A model generated the notes under the pieces. That model was not told where the DNA came from, ran no database searches, and saw only the letters and a program-made list of their open reading frames with translations. Positions 1-12,554 of a DNA stretch of 64,000 nucleotides are shown here, one piece after another (within the stretch, counting starts at the first letter, position 1; each line of letters begins with the position of its first letter). The stretch comes from Pogostemon cablin (taxonomy: Eukaryota > Streptophyta > Magnoliopsida > Lamiales > Lamiaceae). The stretch spans positions 3,028,314 to 3,092,313 of the forward strand of contig CM043005.1 of the NCBI GenBank assembly GCA_023678885.1. The letters are read 5' to 3'. The translations under genes and the position numbers were made by a program.

Positions 1-270
1 AAAGTTAGACGCCCTCAAATCGACATCTTCAACCCACTCCATTTCATCGGCCTACTATGTATTTTATCCATAATATACTCCCAATTTGAACTCTTTCTAT
101 GTGAGCATCCAGCATGAACTCCGAGATACTTGAAAGGAAGTTTGCCTATTCTTCAATTCAGGATGTCTGCAATGTCCCTCATCTTACCTTCCTCTACATT
201 CAATCCCACAATACTACATTTACTAATGTTAATTTATATGCTTGCTACCAACTCCAATAACAACAACAAT
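1..270 (-). pseudogene. LINE (non-LTR retrotransposon) reverse transcriptase fragment
   Basis: Read on the minus strand, this edge segment encodes the back part of a plant LINE reverse transcriptase. Visible pieces are INISKCSIVGLNVEEGK, then LPFKYLGVHAGCSHRKS, then a KW-containing stretch leading to SI*GRLT, which matches the usual LSxGGRLT block. Two in-frame TGA codons interrupt it, one just before RIGKLPFKYLG and one where the first G of GGRLT should be. The fragment runs off the left edge of the window, so its full length is unknown. It is a dead copy. Motif order is seen directly; the family assignment rests on the characteristic YLG and GRLT blocks. Confidence 0.75.
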
Positions 271-345
271 CGTTTAAGCAATCTAGTGAATGGAATTTGG
301 ATTCCACTCAATTCAAACTTCATAATTTTTGTTTTATTGAGTTGA

Positions 346-580
346 TATTCGTGTATTTGAGTGCACACGTGCACTTTTGTAATCTTATGTGTTTTTTTTA
401 ATATTGTATAGTATATGCTTTCTTAATAAATATATAACTTTTTCATATTCAGTTTTTATTAAAAAAAGACTAATAGATAATTTTCTAATAAAGTATATTA
501 ATTTTTATTTATTAGTAGGGTAAGTTTTGTGGGAGATCGTATAAATATTTTAAATTGAATTTAAAATAAGAAGGGAAGGA
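346..580 (+). repeat. Left copy of a 235-250 bp direct duplication flanking element A
   Basis: The segment beginning TATTCGTGTATTTGAGTGC and ending GGGAAGGA recurs almost unchanged at 7052-7302. The copies differ by small indels and scattered substitutions. Both begin with TATTC, which is also the target-site duplication of the LTR element between them. I see no coding potential. Confidence 0.85.
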
Positions 581-585
581 TATTC

Positions 586-1036
586 TGTTGGAAAATTTTA
601 ATTTCCAATATATTCTAATTATGGGCAATATATTATTATGCAGTTGTATTAGCTATTCAATTATTTTATGGACTTAATTAAGTGATCCAATTAAGGTTAA
701 AAGTCCATGGATAATGATATGAGCCAATTGAGTAGATACGCAATACTACATAATTAGGTAATTATGGGTAGCCCAATTGTGTAGTATATAAAGGCTCACA
801 TGTTATGTTCCCCAATATACTAAGCCGCACATGGTCTTTCCTTCTCCCCATCGGGAGGGATTACGACGGTCCCCATAAAGGATTAAGGAGGCTTAGTTGA
901 GGAAGACCGTAATATCTATTAATCTCCGAGTTCGTGTTCCGTCAAGACAACTCCTTGGATTAAGGTACGCTTTCGCTTTACGGTTAGATCTCGTTAATCA
1001 TAATAGGGTTAAGGTTTCATGGATTTATTTCCTACA
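586..1036 (+). repeat. 5' LTR of element A
   Basis: This 451 bp repeat matches 6593-7051. It contains a conserved stretch around 830-900 (CACATGGTCTTTCCTTCTCC and onward) that is the best-preserved part of both copies. It is followed at once by the Met-tRNA-like primer-binding site near 1039-1052. Confidence 0.9.
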
Positions 1037-2698
1037 AGTTGTACCAGAGCCACCCTATTCATGATTCTTGAGATCTAATGGAATTAAAATTTTAAACATA
1101 TATGTATGATTATTAATTTAATACTTTGTTGCGATTAATTATTTCAATTCAAATTTAATCGCATAATTTGGATTAAGAGTTGATAATTGAGATATATGAT
1201 CTGTAAGTGATTAAAATCTAGTGACACAATTATCATACTTTAATATTGTGTGTTGAATACATATTTTAACTATTTATGTTTTGTGATACGTGGATATGAT
1301 TTTAATTTTGATGCCTATGATTTTTAATGCTTGAGGTATTTTGATAATACATATGTATGTATCGTTGATAAAAATTAGTGGAATTGGCTTAGTTATCAAT
1401 TTTTATTTCCATTAATAATGATGAATTCATATTGCTTTTAGTTTAAATTTCGCGATCCAATTCAATTAATCATTAATTGTGGCTGGTTGGATTGTAAAAG
1501 CAATTGGGTTATATAAAAATTCATAATTTGAATTACTACAATTTTGATAATAAAATTATTATGTTGGAATTGGGATAAAGTAATTTGGTGACTAATATCT
1601 TGGGTGGAAATAAGCTTTGTGATTGCAATCTTTGGATTATTGAATCAATCACAAAGATTGAATCAGTCAATCATATACAAGAATCAATCAATATTTTGAG
1701 AATTATCAATTCCACTATTTTCATTCATTATGATCAGTTTGATGAGGTGTTGATAAAATCTCAATTGTATTTGCCGTTTGTGGTGTACATTAATTGGGAC
1801 TTTAATCTAAAGTCTAATTAAGTTTATTACTTTAATTATAATTTGTGATAGATTTGGTTCTAAATCTTTGAAATTTAAATTTAAATTGGCCACATTATTG
1901 GTTCAATCAATTTAGAGGGATTATCAAATTTACTTTGATTGAGCACTTTGTAATTGAGGGGGGCATACTATTGAATGGCAATTTAATTATATTTCTGCCC
2001 ATTTAATTGTTTGGCAGTATTTATATAAATTAAGTTTTGTGACACTGTTCAAGTTTTATTATTGCATTGTGATGGGTGATTATTTGTACATTCCTTTCAC
2101 ATAATGACACTTTCAGTATAATACCTAATAATTTTTGGTTTCATGATTGTAATCAGTTATGTGCTATAATAATTTTGGAATGATGCATACTCATGATTCA
2201 ACACATATACCGCAATATTCTGGATTATTAATGTCAGTACATGTATACTAAGATGAGTATATATTTCAGGATTGTGCACGTGGGTGTATGTATAAATTAA
2301 TTTTCTTTAATCAATCCACGCCCCCTACTTATGGAATTATATGGAATAAGTTCCATCTTATTTGGATATTGAAGATACTCATATCATCATTTATCTCATA
2401 AATCTATAATGAGATCATGATTATCCGTCACGTTGCTGAAATAAAAATTCGTGACATTGAAGTATTTTATGTCACTTTTGGTAATAATATATTGCTTATA
2501 TGTGATTAAAAAAAAGAATAAAAAGGGTTCAATATACTTATGCCATTCATGAAAAGGCAAAACCTTTGGCATTTTGGTTTTTTTAGAATTGAACTAGATT
2601 TAATAATAATTTAGTATATTAGCAGGGACATATGCATTATTATTTGGTACTTATATGCATATTTGTATTGCTTTTAATGCTAGTTGGATATATTAGCA
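1037..2698 (+). other. Element A leader and gag zone, unreadable
   Basis: After the primer-binding site this AT-rich stretch should hold the leader and gag. Every frame is broken and I recognise no zinc knuckle or capsid motif. A 78-codon open stretch at 1585-1821 shows no family resemblance and is probably chance. Confidence 0.5.
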
Positions 2699-3096
2699 GA
2701 GAAAATATCAATTTTGGTCCTCTATCTTTTACCAAATCCAATTTTAGTCCTGTAACTTTTAGTAATTTCAATTTTAGTCCTTTTAGTTTCAATTTTGATC
2801 TTGTAACTTTTAAAATTTTAATTTTAGTCATATAAGTTTCAAATTTAGTCCTATATCTTTTTTAATTATCAAAATTAGTCCTTTATAAATTATATCATAT
2901 TTCAAAAGATACATGACTAATTTTGATAATACCAAAAGATATAGGATTAAATTTGAAACTTAAAGGATTAAAATTGAAATTTTAAAAGCTACAGGACCAA
3001 AATTGAAATTAAAAGGACTAAAATTGAAAATACTAAAAGTTACAGGACTAAAATTGGATTTGGTAAAAGATATAGGACCAAAATTGATATTTTCTC
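2699..3096. mobile_element. Palindromic Mutator-type MITE inside element A
   Basis: The 398 bp element begins GAGAAAATATCAATTTTGG and ends with its exact reverse complement. The two halves are near-perfect inverted copies across almost the whole length. A ten-base duplication TATATTAGCA flanks it (2689-2698 and 3097-3106). Duplications of 9-10 bp with long terminal inverted repeats are typical of Mutator-like elements, so a MULE-derived MITE is the best fit. Both arms hold short internal repeats of the type AATTTTAGTCCT, spaced about 20-25 bases. Open frames on both strands here are by-products of these repeats. Confidence 0.88.
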
Positions 3097-3106
3097 TATA
3101 TTAGCA

Positions 3107-4300
3107 TCCACAGATTATTATGTGCGATACAAAATTTTGAATCCATCTGTGTAACATGTTACTTTTAGTTATTATCAAGAGATTTGTGTATTCAATTATA
3201 CTTGTGAGTGTTTAATCAGTTCACTCAATGTGTTCGCATATTTAGCAGAATATATGATAATTGTTAATATTATTTCAGTTATTCCTTAAAAGCGTAAATA
3301 CCAATTTTGGATTTAAATTATTTTTTGTTATACAGTGTAGTGGGTTTGGTATGAATTGTTGCTTAAAGTGCTTGTAAGGATATTTGTCTAAATTAGTTTG
3401 TACTAAATTAGAATAAATACTTCAAATCAATTCAAGAAATCTTTCCTTAACTTTATTTATGAATAATCAAATATTCTCGTTGAATTTGAGAATTTTGATT
3501 AAATTAAAATTGGGGAGATATTTTATAATGTCGTTCAATTAAGCTTAAATATTTTTTAAATATTTGTTTAATTGGTCTAGTAATTTTTCAATCTAGTCAA
3601 TCAACATCTCATGTTGTCATAGCAACCTCTGTGTGTGGAGTGCGACTTTATTAAAATTACATAGATGAGTGTAGAATTATTTATGCGTTCTGTGTTCGAC
3701 CCATAGGTAGGCACCATTTGGCAGAATAATAACACACATGCGATAATAAATATGTGATAATTATTTTAAATTGTTCATGTGAATATCAGTCGGTCCATAG
3801 ATAGACTTTTGTTTGACAGAACTTATTATCAGTACTTGACTATTACACCAAGATTACCCCTGCAGTTAATTTTTGTCCATAGACGAGGTTAGTGTTACAC
3901 AAGGTATCTTGTGACGGGTCCCCAATTAATAATATTATGCAAGTGTATCTTCATGCTGGTATTGATTGGCCCAAAGGTAGATTAATATTTGGACGAAATA
4001 CACAAGCACCTGTGGTGGTGAATATATGATAATTATTTATTTAATATGTGAATAATAAGTCAGCCCAAAGGAAGGCTATTGCTTGACAGTTTTATTGTCA
4101 GTATTTGACTACTACATAGAGGGTGTCACTTACAAGTTAGTATTATTGTCATTGGACTTGATACTAATGATGTGCTCGATTCCTCAAGATGATTCTAAAC
4201 TATTTAAAATTTGAAAGATTATAAAGCTTAATGCGAGCATGATAAATTATTTTACAATAATTCTCTGTATAATTAAGAATTCTGCTAATTAAGTTTAACA
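3107..4300 (+). other. Element A untranslatable interior
   Basis: This AT-rich part of element A holds two loosely related blocks, around 3690-3850 and 3960-4120. Each has a 'CCCATAGGTAGGC / CCCAAAGGTAGATT'-like line and a 'TTGACAGNNTTATTNTCAGTA-TTGACTA' line. They look like an old internal duplication. No protein motif is readable. Confidence 0.4.
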
Positions 4301-4439
4301 TATATCAACAACAAAATCATACATGATGAGAACTTCAACAATAAAGATGAGACTAGAAGGCTTCAAGAAAATTTGGTCTTAATAAAGTATAAGGGCAATA
4401 CAAGAAAACCCATTAAGAAATCTGTTAAAGACAAAACTA

Positions 4440-6190
4440 AAGTACAACATTTTGTTTTCTCCTAAAGGCATGAGAATTGTCTTATAATACACTACATTAA
4501 GATTATTCGGTGTGTATGGTGTAGTTAAAAGACAAAATAGAACTCCATAGGATATGGTTACTTATAGGATAAATACTTAAGGTTGCAGCTTATGGTCTTT
4601 ATAAAGTTTTAACAAAGTAGTTGTAATAACTCTTTGAGTTTCACATGGTAATGTCCAACTAAGGCTAGATCATTGGGATCTACTAAAGAAAATTGGACAC
4701 ATATAGTTATAAGCTACTTTATTGATTATGAAAAAGATAAAAGTTTATGATCCAATTAATCGAATCATATTAATACTGTATTCTTTGAGGATGTTGAGTT
4801 TTGGGGGAAGAGTGATATTATAGGCATTGTCCCTAAGGGGGAATCGATTCATCCCCCTACTTATGCTTTTAAGAATCTGTAAATACAATTATTGTTAGGA
4901 CATTGTCAATAATATTTAAGGAATAACAAATTCAACAACATCAAGAATAATGTCACTAAGTAAACCACTAGAGTAGAGAGAAATACAATTCGGATGATTA
5001 TGTAGTTTTTCTCTTAAATAATAAGGACAATACATAATTAATGGTAGAACATTCCAACAATGTTCATCAAGCCATGTAAGGTCAAAATACTCGAAAGTGG
5101 GTTAATGCTATAATTTATGAGTTTAAATCAATACGAGATGATCATGGTTGCATCTTGATAAAGGATTATACTCTAAATAAAAAGAAGACATTGTTTTAAG
5201 GGACTCTCTATCTGGTCTTAGAAAGTCTCTTTTAGGATAATTGTGGCATTAGTAACACACTAGATTTTAAATTGCAATTGATCGATGTAAAGACAAAGTT
5301 CCTTGATAGCAACATTGATGATGCGAACTAAAAGTTTAAGAATTACAAGGAAATTCATCTATGCATTCAAACAAGTTTTCACATAAAGGAATCACAATCA
5401 TCATCATGAAGTAATTGACTCGTTTGGATTTGAGACAAGTGTAGATGATTATGTGATTTAGTGGGAGGAGGTTTAAGTTAAACTAAAGGAGACAAGTGCA
5501 GTCTCAATAAAGTGCCCTAAAGTTAAACTAAAAAATTAAGAAATGTAGAAATATTCTATATGTTTTGATTGTTAGAAGTTGTTGTATGATGAGGTCTATA
5601 CAAGACCTAATTAGGCTTCTGTTATTGGTATATTTAGTAAATACTTAAGTAACTCTATTATGGATCTTTATAAAATATTTATAGAGAACTAAGGATAACA
5701 TGCTTAGGAATCGGATTTGTTAGAGATCATAAGGAGTTTTGATTCTGAGTTTGTTGGATGTCAATGTAGTATAAGATCCACTTCAGGCTACATCTTCTGT
5801 TGGTGTGGAGAGCTATACAAATAAAAGTTTTAAACAAACACTTGTAGCTCCTTAACCATGACAACTGAATTAGTAGCACACTAAGGGGCAGAAACTTTGT
5901 TACATAAAGTTTATCGTAACAAATAGTTCGCAATAAAGTATTTAGTAGCAATATGAGTTCTTACAAGTCAAGCATATTGACATAGAATTCTTGGTTGTTA
6001 AAGAAAGTAGTTTGTGTGGATAAAATTTTAATAGAGTATATTGTGATAGACTCTAAATACGGATCCACCAATTATGTATTCAACGCCCTGTAATTTTATG
6101 AGCTAGCTACTCATGTGGGTGTTATATGGTTTTAGAGTACATTGGTTCAGTGGGAGTTTATATTTATTGCTCTTTAAAGTTTTTAAGACA
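4440..6190 (+). pseudogene. Element A pol remnant (integrase, RT and RNase H pieces)
   Basis: Copia pol is recognisable in fragments. Around 4660-4690 is an ARLDHWDLLKKIGHI-like pre-integrase piece. Around 5260-5328 the RT block LDFKLQLIDVKTKFLD corresponds to the usual 'MDVKTAFLNG' region. Around 5400-5460 is a TSFGFETSVDDYV piece. Around 5600-5690 is the 'TRPDIAFVIG-SKYLSN' type block, and at 5718-5810 the RNase H lead-in with SFDSEFVGCQCSIRSTSGYI. The order puts RT after integrase, which marks Copia. Stops and frameshifts occur every few dozen codons, so it makes no enzyme. Confidence 0.7.
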
Positions 6191-6592
6191 CTTTGATTTG
6201 AATAATTCAGTTTTCTGCACAATAAAGTTGATGATTTTGAATTCATTGTGAATTCACTTAAGTAATTTTATTTTGTATTATTTTACATTATGGATTAATC
6301 TTACTAAAAATTAATAAAGTTGGACCAGGTTGAAATAGACATGATGTTGATCACATTGCATATAATTTCCATGCTATTCACCATATTTGATCTATGTCAT
6401 TGAGTGTACTGATATAGTGATTGTCGGGATTTAACCACGATTTGTAATATGGTGAATGTCGCGTTAGTTCCATATTAGTATATGAGATTGACCAGATTAT
6501 TAAGTATAGCCTGAAGAGGAATAGCATAAAGTTGCGCAACTAAGGACTCTTGATATACTTGCTTTGAGAAATATATAGCCCAAGTTCGAGAT

Positions 6593-7051
6593 TGTTGGAA
6601 ATTTTTAAATTCCAATATAGTCTAATTGTGGGCAATATATTATTATGCAGTTATTTAGCTATTCAATTATTTTATGGACTTAATTAAGTGATCCAATTAA
6701 GGTTAAAAGTCCATGGGTTATAATAATAATAATATGTGTCAATTGAGTAGATACTCAATACTACATGATTAGGTGATTATGGGTAACCCAGTTATGTAGT
6801 ATATAAAGGCTCACATGTTATGTTCCCCAATACACTAAGCCGCACATGGTCTTTCCTTCTCCCCATCGTGAGGGATTACGACGGTCCCCATAAAGGATTA
6901 AGGAGGCTTAGTTGAGAAAGGCCGTAATATCTATCGATCTCCAAGTTCGTGTTCCGTCAAGACAACTCCATGAATTAAGGTGCGCTTCCGTTTTACGGTT
7001 AGATCTCGTTAATCATAATAGGGTTAAGGTTTCATGCATTTATTTCCTACA
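6593..7051 (+). repeat. 3' LTR of element A
   Basis: Partner of 586-1036, starting TGTTGGAAATTTTTAAATTCC and ending TTTCCTACA. Small indels and substitutions separate the two copies. Confidence 0.9.
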
Positions 7052-7302
7052 TATTCGTGTATTTGAGTGCACACGTGCACTTTTGTAATCTTATGTTTTT
7101 TTTTTTAATATTGTATAGTATATGTTTTCTTTATAAATACATAACTTTTTCATATTCAGTTTTTATTAAAAAAAAAGAAAACTAATAGATTATTTTCTAA
7201 TAAAGTATTAATTTTTATTTATTAGTAGGGTAGGTCTTGTCGAGATCGTGTAACCAAAATAGAGTATATTTTAAATTGAATTAAAAATTTTAAAGGGAAG
7301 GA
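7052..7302 (+). repeat. Right copy of the duplication flanking element A
   Basis: This is the partner of 346-580: same start (TATTCGTGTATTTGAG), same T-rich middle, same GGGAAGGA end. It is slightly longer because of a few insertions near its 3' end. Before element A inserted, the two copies would have lain head to tail. Confidence 0.85.
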
Positions 7303-8216
7303 TTAATTAAGAGGCGTAACTTTGTCGCCGAATATATTTGGGGCTCAAATGCCCTACCTGTTAATTACCATTAAGTTTAAGTTATTATTTTTAATTATGT
7401 TATAATTTTTATTATCAAACTATTATTTTTAATAAAAAAATATTATCAATTATTTTTATTATTAGTAATTAGTTATTGGATAATACAAATTATATTGTTA
7501 TCACTTTATCTTGATCAGATATTATTCTATATTAAAAATGTTATTACTTTTTATTCATTTTATGCATTGTTTATAAAATAATTTAATTAAACAGTTATCA
7601 CTTTTTCTTTATCATGTATCACTTATTTTTTTTAAAATGTTATCACTTTTATTATTAAGTGAATCGTTTGTGAAATAATAATAATTCAATTAGACGGATA
7701 TCACTTTTCTATGATTCTGAATTACTTTTTATTAAAAATATTATTACATTTTATTCATTCTATAAATTATTCATGAATACACTTTTGTAATTAGTCATCA
7801 CTTTTATTTAAAGATATTATCACTTTTCTTTTAAATTGTAATCACTTATTTTTTTTACTATAATTTTTTATAAAATAGTTCACAACAATATTATCAATTT
7901 TTATGAATTGATTATCACTTTTAATTATAAAAAGTTATTATATATTATCACATTTTATAAATTTATAATATTTAAGTTAACTGAATAATAAATTTTAAAT
8001 TACTATTATATTTTTAAATAATAAAAAATATACATGTAATGCCTAATTAATTTCTCTTTCATATTTAATTTTTTAATTTTCTAATTTGATATCAACCTAA
8101 CAAAACCTTTTAAATTTATTTAGGCTTAGTTAATTTTATTCTACAATTAAATTTTTAATTTTTTAATTTTATAACAACCAAACAGGACCTTTAAAATTAG
8201 TTAATTGGGTTAATGA
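7303..8216. other. AT-rich intergenic stretch
   Basis: Very AT-rich DNA with repeated TTATCACTTTT-like lines (for example near 7500, 7640, 7800 and 7910), perhaps a decayed simple repeat. No gene, RNA or element end is recognised. Confidence 0.5.
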
Positions 8217-8624
8217 CACTACAAAAAAAGTATTTTTAGCAACCGAAATTAGCAACGGAATTCTTTCCGTTGGTAATTAACAATGGATTAGCAACAAAAA
8301 TGATATTTTTGTTTTAGCAACGGAATGCCAACAGAATTATTCTCTATTTTAGCAACGAAATTCAATCCGTTGCTAATTACCAACAGAATAGCAAAGGGAA
8401 TCATTATATAAATTACCAACGGAATTATTAGCAACGGACTACCAACGAAATTATTTAGCAACGGAATTAATTTTTCGTTGCTAAAAATTTACCAACCACC
8501 ACTTTACCAACGGAATTTTACCATCGGATTCCGTTGCTAATCCGTTGGTAAGTCAATTGAACAATGAAATTAAAGCTTTTAGCAACGGAATATTTCGTTG
8601 TTAAAAAATATTTTTTTTGTAGTG
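8217..8624. mobile_element. CACTA-type MITE
   Basis: The 408 bp element starts CACTACAAAAAAAGTATTTT and ends AAATATTTTTTTTGTAGTG, an inverted pair with the diagnostic CACTA terminus. Three-base duplications TGA flank it (8214-8216 and 8625-8627), the length expected for CACTA transposons. The interior has many copies of AGCAACGGAATT / CCAACGGAATT on both strands, the usual subterminal repeats bound by CACTA transposase. It has no coding capacity and would depend on an autonomous element elsewhere. Confidence 0.9.
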
Positions 8625-8627
8625 TGA

Positions 8628-9954
8628 ATGATCGTCTCATATAAAATTATCTGTAAGACAATCTTACCTAAGTCTTTACCTTATTGTTATATAAATTTTA
8701 GATGTCGGTGCACAAGCAGGGAGAATTTGCCAATTTTATTTAAATCTGATCAAGCTAAAATCGGATATAAAACGTTTATAAAAGCAATAATTTGTATATT
8801 TCAATTAATTTCATAATTTGAGTTGGGGCAAGGAAAGAAGTGACAATTACATTTATCATTTGACCAATTCCTAGATTCCATATTAATGATATAGTTTTAA
8901 TTATCTTATTAACTATTGACTACATGAAATTAATACTCCGAAAGATATTCATTTTATTATATATTTGACGTTTCATTTAAAGGGTTTCATATCATTTTTT
9001 TAGTAGAAGGGCTCATATATGACCCACCACTCACACATAAAATAATAATATTCTTTAATTCACGTATAAAATGAAAATGAGGACGTATGGCGGGGGAGGG
9101 ATTATTAATTTAGTGTTCATGATTTTTCGTTAATATTTTTCAAATTTAAAAAAATAGTATTTGGGTACAAAACTGAAACTCACCACCCTTCATGTTTATG
9201 TCTAAGCTTTTTAATAAAAGTTACATTTTTCATTAATTTTATTAACTTTTAAAGATATTTTAGTATTTTTTAGGTAATAAATAAATGTAAAATGATGTTA
9301 TGAGGGTGTGAAAGAAGTGATAAATTTAAAATTAATGTAAATTTTGAAATTATTGAATAAAGTATTGTTTATCTCTTTTAAGGTATAAAAGATTATGTGG
9401 GATAAGAAAATGAGAAATGGTTTTGTGAAACGATATAATTATATTCCTTTAACAACATATTAAATCTTGTCCTCAAATAAAAGTTTAATAAAGAAATTAA
9501 TATGAAGAAAATGAGCAATTCACACTCAATTAGCATGTTCTTCTTGTGGACAGTATGACAATTTCCTTATTCAATGGATTAATATTGATTAGATCTATAG
9601 AATGCTTGTTCATCAATATATGTTTTTCGTAACATTAATTAAAGCTCGACTTTTGGTATTTTCAGTCAAGCAATTAGATAGAAAAAATATATATATACCA
9701 TTGTCTAAAAAATTTATAATTTTACCATTTTGTTTTGTAAAATTGTACTATGTCATTGAATCTCGTTTTTTCTTTTAATTTATTATTTAAATATATAAAA
9801 AAATATTTATTTCATAAAATTCCAAATGGATTAAAGAAAAAATGTGATTAAAATATAAAGTAAGGATTTGAAAGAATAAAAAAAAAAACAGCATTAGTTA
9901 TGTAGTTATATTTAACAAATATAATTGTGAAAGACGGTAAAATGTGAGAATATT

Positions 9955-10004
<50 letters not shown>

Positions 10005-11098
10005 TAATTGATGAAAAGTGATAATGCTACAATAAATTATTTTATGAACCATTTATAATAGAAATTAAAAGTTATACTCCTTTGTCTCGTTAAATAACAC
10101 ACGTATTTTTGTGCATGAAAATTAAGATATATATTTTTTTGTATGTATAAAGATGTATAAAGTTATTAATATGTGTATAAAAAGTGAGTACTTTAGATAA
10201 TTTAACGAGATATTTGTGTAAAAATGAGTATTATTGAGATGTAATTTTTTTTTTATTTTTAAAAATTTGTATAAATATTGAAACGGATCAAAAGAAAAGT
10301 GTTAAGTAATTAACCGACCGAAAAAAGTAATATTAAAATAAAAAACTAATAACACCTTTAATATATAAAATATTGATTAATTATAAAAAAAAATTTCTTA
10401 CCGTTTACGCACAGAACAAAATTTTATGGGTGTGTGAGTTTTTCAAAGAACTATATTAATTGTTTTAATTTAATCTTTTTACTTTTTATTGTTTCTTTTT
10501 TAGTATTTTATTATTATTATTTTGACAATTTGGGTTAACAATGAATGGCATGACTTATGGCATTGGTACTCCTTATGCTTATACGAAATATACGAATAAA
10601 ATAAAGACATAATTTATATTTTAAAATAATAAACATGCCTCTACTTGTACGACAAGTTACCCTAGCTCCTATTAAAGAACTAAAAGGTAGGATTAATAAA
10701 AAATATAACCATTTAATTAAAAAGTAATGCGAATAATTCAAAATGTACCCATAAATTAATAAAATATGAAAAGATTTAAAATTTCACGTGATATACCCTA
10801 TTTTGCCCTTTTTATTTACATTTAAATTGCTTTCTCATTCTCTTCCGATCCCAATTTGTTGTGAGTTTTCCTCACCCCACCCCTATTCATGCATCCATAG
10901 ATGGACACTTTAGAGTTTTTTTTTTTTTTTCTCCTCTTCCAATTATCACCATTAATTAAAAAGTAGTAGTAGGAGATGGGTTTTGAGCAAGTGAAGCCAT
11001 CAAAACTAATACATTTAGTCGCATGAAAATTGAGTTTTAGTGACTAATGGAAAATCAAACAATTTTCAACATTTTTGAAATGTGATTTTATTTTTGAG
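8628..11098. other. AT-rich intergenic DNA
   Basis: No supported gene. It includes an ATA/AAT microsatellite at 9963-10003. Near 10076 is a possible Stowaway-like edge (TACTCCTTTGTCTCGTTAAA), but its partner end is not clear. Open stretches at 8628-8816 and 10535-10741 have no recognisable motif and lie in very AT-rich sequence. Confidence 0.5.
9963..10003. repeat. (AAT)n microsatellite
   Basis: About thirteen perfect trinucleotide units of AAT/ATA within AT-rich DNA. Confidence 0.95.
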
Positions 11099-11101
11099 TG
11101 A

Positions 11102-11272
11102 GGCTCCTGTGCGCCCGGGCGCACGGAGTACATTCCGTGCGCCTTTGCAATTTCCATGCCCCTTTACAATTCAAACCCCTAGCAATACACATGTTTAAAT
11201 ATGATTGGAGGAGAGGATTGTGTTCACATGGGGACACGAGCATCTTTCCGTGTCCCCGGGTGCACAGGAGCT
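11102..11272. mobile_element. Short GC-ended inverted-repeat element (MITE-like)
   Basis: The ends GGCTCCTGTGCGCCCGGGCG and (reverse complemented) AGCTCCTGTGCACCCGGGG form an imperfect inverted pair about 24 bases long. They enclose roughly 170 bp in otherwise AT-rich DNA. I see no clear target-site duplication, so the class is unknown. A 63-codon open frame across it is explained by the GC-rich ends. Confidence 0.5.
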
Positions 11273-11940
11273 TTTGCCTTTATTTTTAAAGGCGGAAAAC
11301 ATTTATAAAAGAAATTACTTGAATCCGAATAACTACAATCCTTGGTTCTTCAAATTTCGCGGTGCCGAATGAGAAATATAAATTTTTAGGGATATTCAAG
11401 TAACATTACCTAGATATATTTTAATTTAAATTTTTTTGGTATACATTACGGGTGTATCAGTCATTTTACCTATATATATTTTAATTTAAAATTTTTTGGG
11501 TACATTCAACTGAATTTCGAAAGTATGAAAAACTAATCCCAAAATATATAATTGTTTCCCGTCTCACACAATATTTGATTTCAATATTTTGTTATTTAAT
11601 TTTTAACTTAAAGAAAAAACATTCTTTTGTGACATGAAATCCATAATATCCAAATTTATTACGCTTGAATAATTATTCATAAATATTTGGTTTTAAAAAT
11701 ATATATATGACTGTCTCGAAAAATAAATTTATTGATTAGAGAAAAAATAATAAAATTTTAATTAAAAATGATAATTATTTTTATTAAAAACAATTAATCT
11801 CCCTTATTCATTTTTTTTAAAACAAAAATATCGCTCAAATCTAACACACTCAATACTGTTTATCATTTATTTATCAAAAAGATATACCAAAATATTGCTA
11901 AAAATAACAACATTCTTAATTTATGTTAGACTAATTATAC
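11273..11940. other. Intergenic DNA
   Basis: AT-rich. A 45-50 base line containing ATATATTTTAATTTAAATTTTT is repeated at about 11412 and 11471, suggesting a small tandem duplication. No gene is seen. Confidence 0.5.
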
Positions 11941-12204
11941 TGTGCACCTGGGTGCACCCTAAGATAGGATGCACCCACTTTAAAAGACGTATACAAATAT
12001 AAACAAAAAAATATACAATTATTAAAAAATATGTATACACTATTAAATAAAAAGTTATACATATATGTATATTAGTTTTTTTTAATGAAAAACTTAGTGT
12101 GAAAAAAGTATAGAATTATTAAAAAATACGTATGCAAAATAGAATAATATGTATGCAAAATAGAATAAAAAGTATTTAGGTGCACCCTTGCACCCACGTG
12201 CACA
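11941..12204. mobile_element. MITE with TGTGCACSTGGGTGCA terminal repeats
   Basis: The left end TGTGCACCTGGGTGCACC and the reverse-complemented right end TGTGCACGTGGGTGCAAG match at 15 of the first 16 bases and bracket about 264 bp of AT-rich filler. Flanks are similar but not identical (TAATTATAC against TAATATCAAC), so the target-site duplication, and hence the superfamily, is uncertain. Confidence 0.6.
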
Positions 12205-12554
12205 TAATATCAACTCTCTACGTTAAAGAAAAAGTGAAAACATTTTTGTAAGAATTTACATCAAAGAAAAAGTGAAAACATTTTTTGTGATGGAGAGAGT
12301 AACATCTTTTAATGAAAAAGATAACTAATAAAAAATGTAAAATGTCTCACACAACACTTATAATATGAATCACACCATACCATAATTTTTAGCATACTAA
12401 AATTTTTGATAAATTTGGTACTTTTCAATAAGAAAAATACTATATATTGAAAATTTGGTTTTATTTTCCTTACTATTAGGGTGAGTTGTATTAAGATAAT
12501 TTCAATTATCATTTTTTATTAAAAATATTAGACAAATTCTTGCATGAGACCTCC

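Larger units (their letters stand above)
586..7051 (+). mobile_element. Element A: decayed Copia LTR retrotransposon
   Basis: Two LTRs (586-1036 and 6593-7051) begin TGTTGGAA and end CCTACA. They are flanked by a perfect five-base target-site duplication, TATTC (581-585 and 7052-7056). A primer-binding site resembling initiator-Met tRNA (TTGTACCAGAGCC) follows the 5' LTR. A degraded purine-tract remnant (CCCAAGTTCGAGAT) precedes the 3' LTR. The interior encodes Copia pol remnants in the order integrase, RT, RNase H, all full of stops. A MITE sits at 2699-3096. Multiple disruptions and LTR differences indicate an old, immobile copy. Confidence 0.9.

Noticed and set aside
2632..2835. Open frames on both strands near 2.6-2.8 kb
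   Set aside because: They lie inside the palindromic MITE and are generated by its short repeats.
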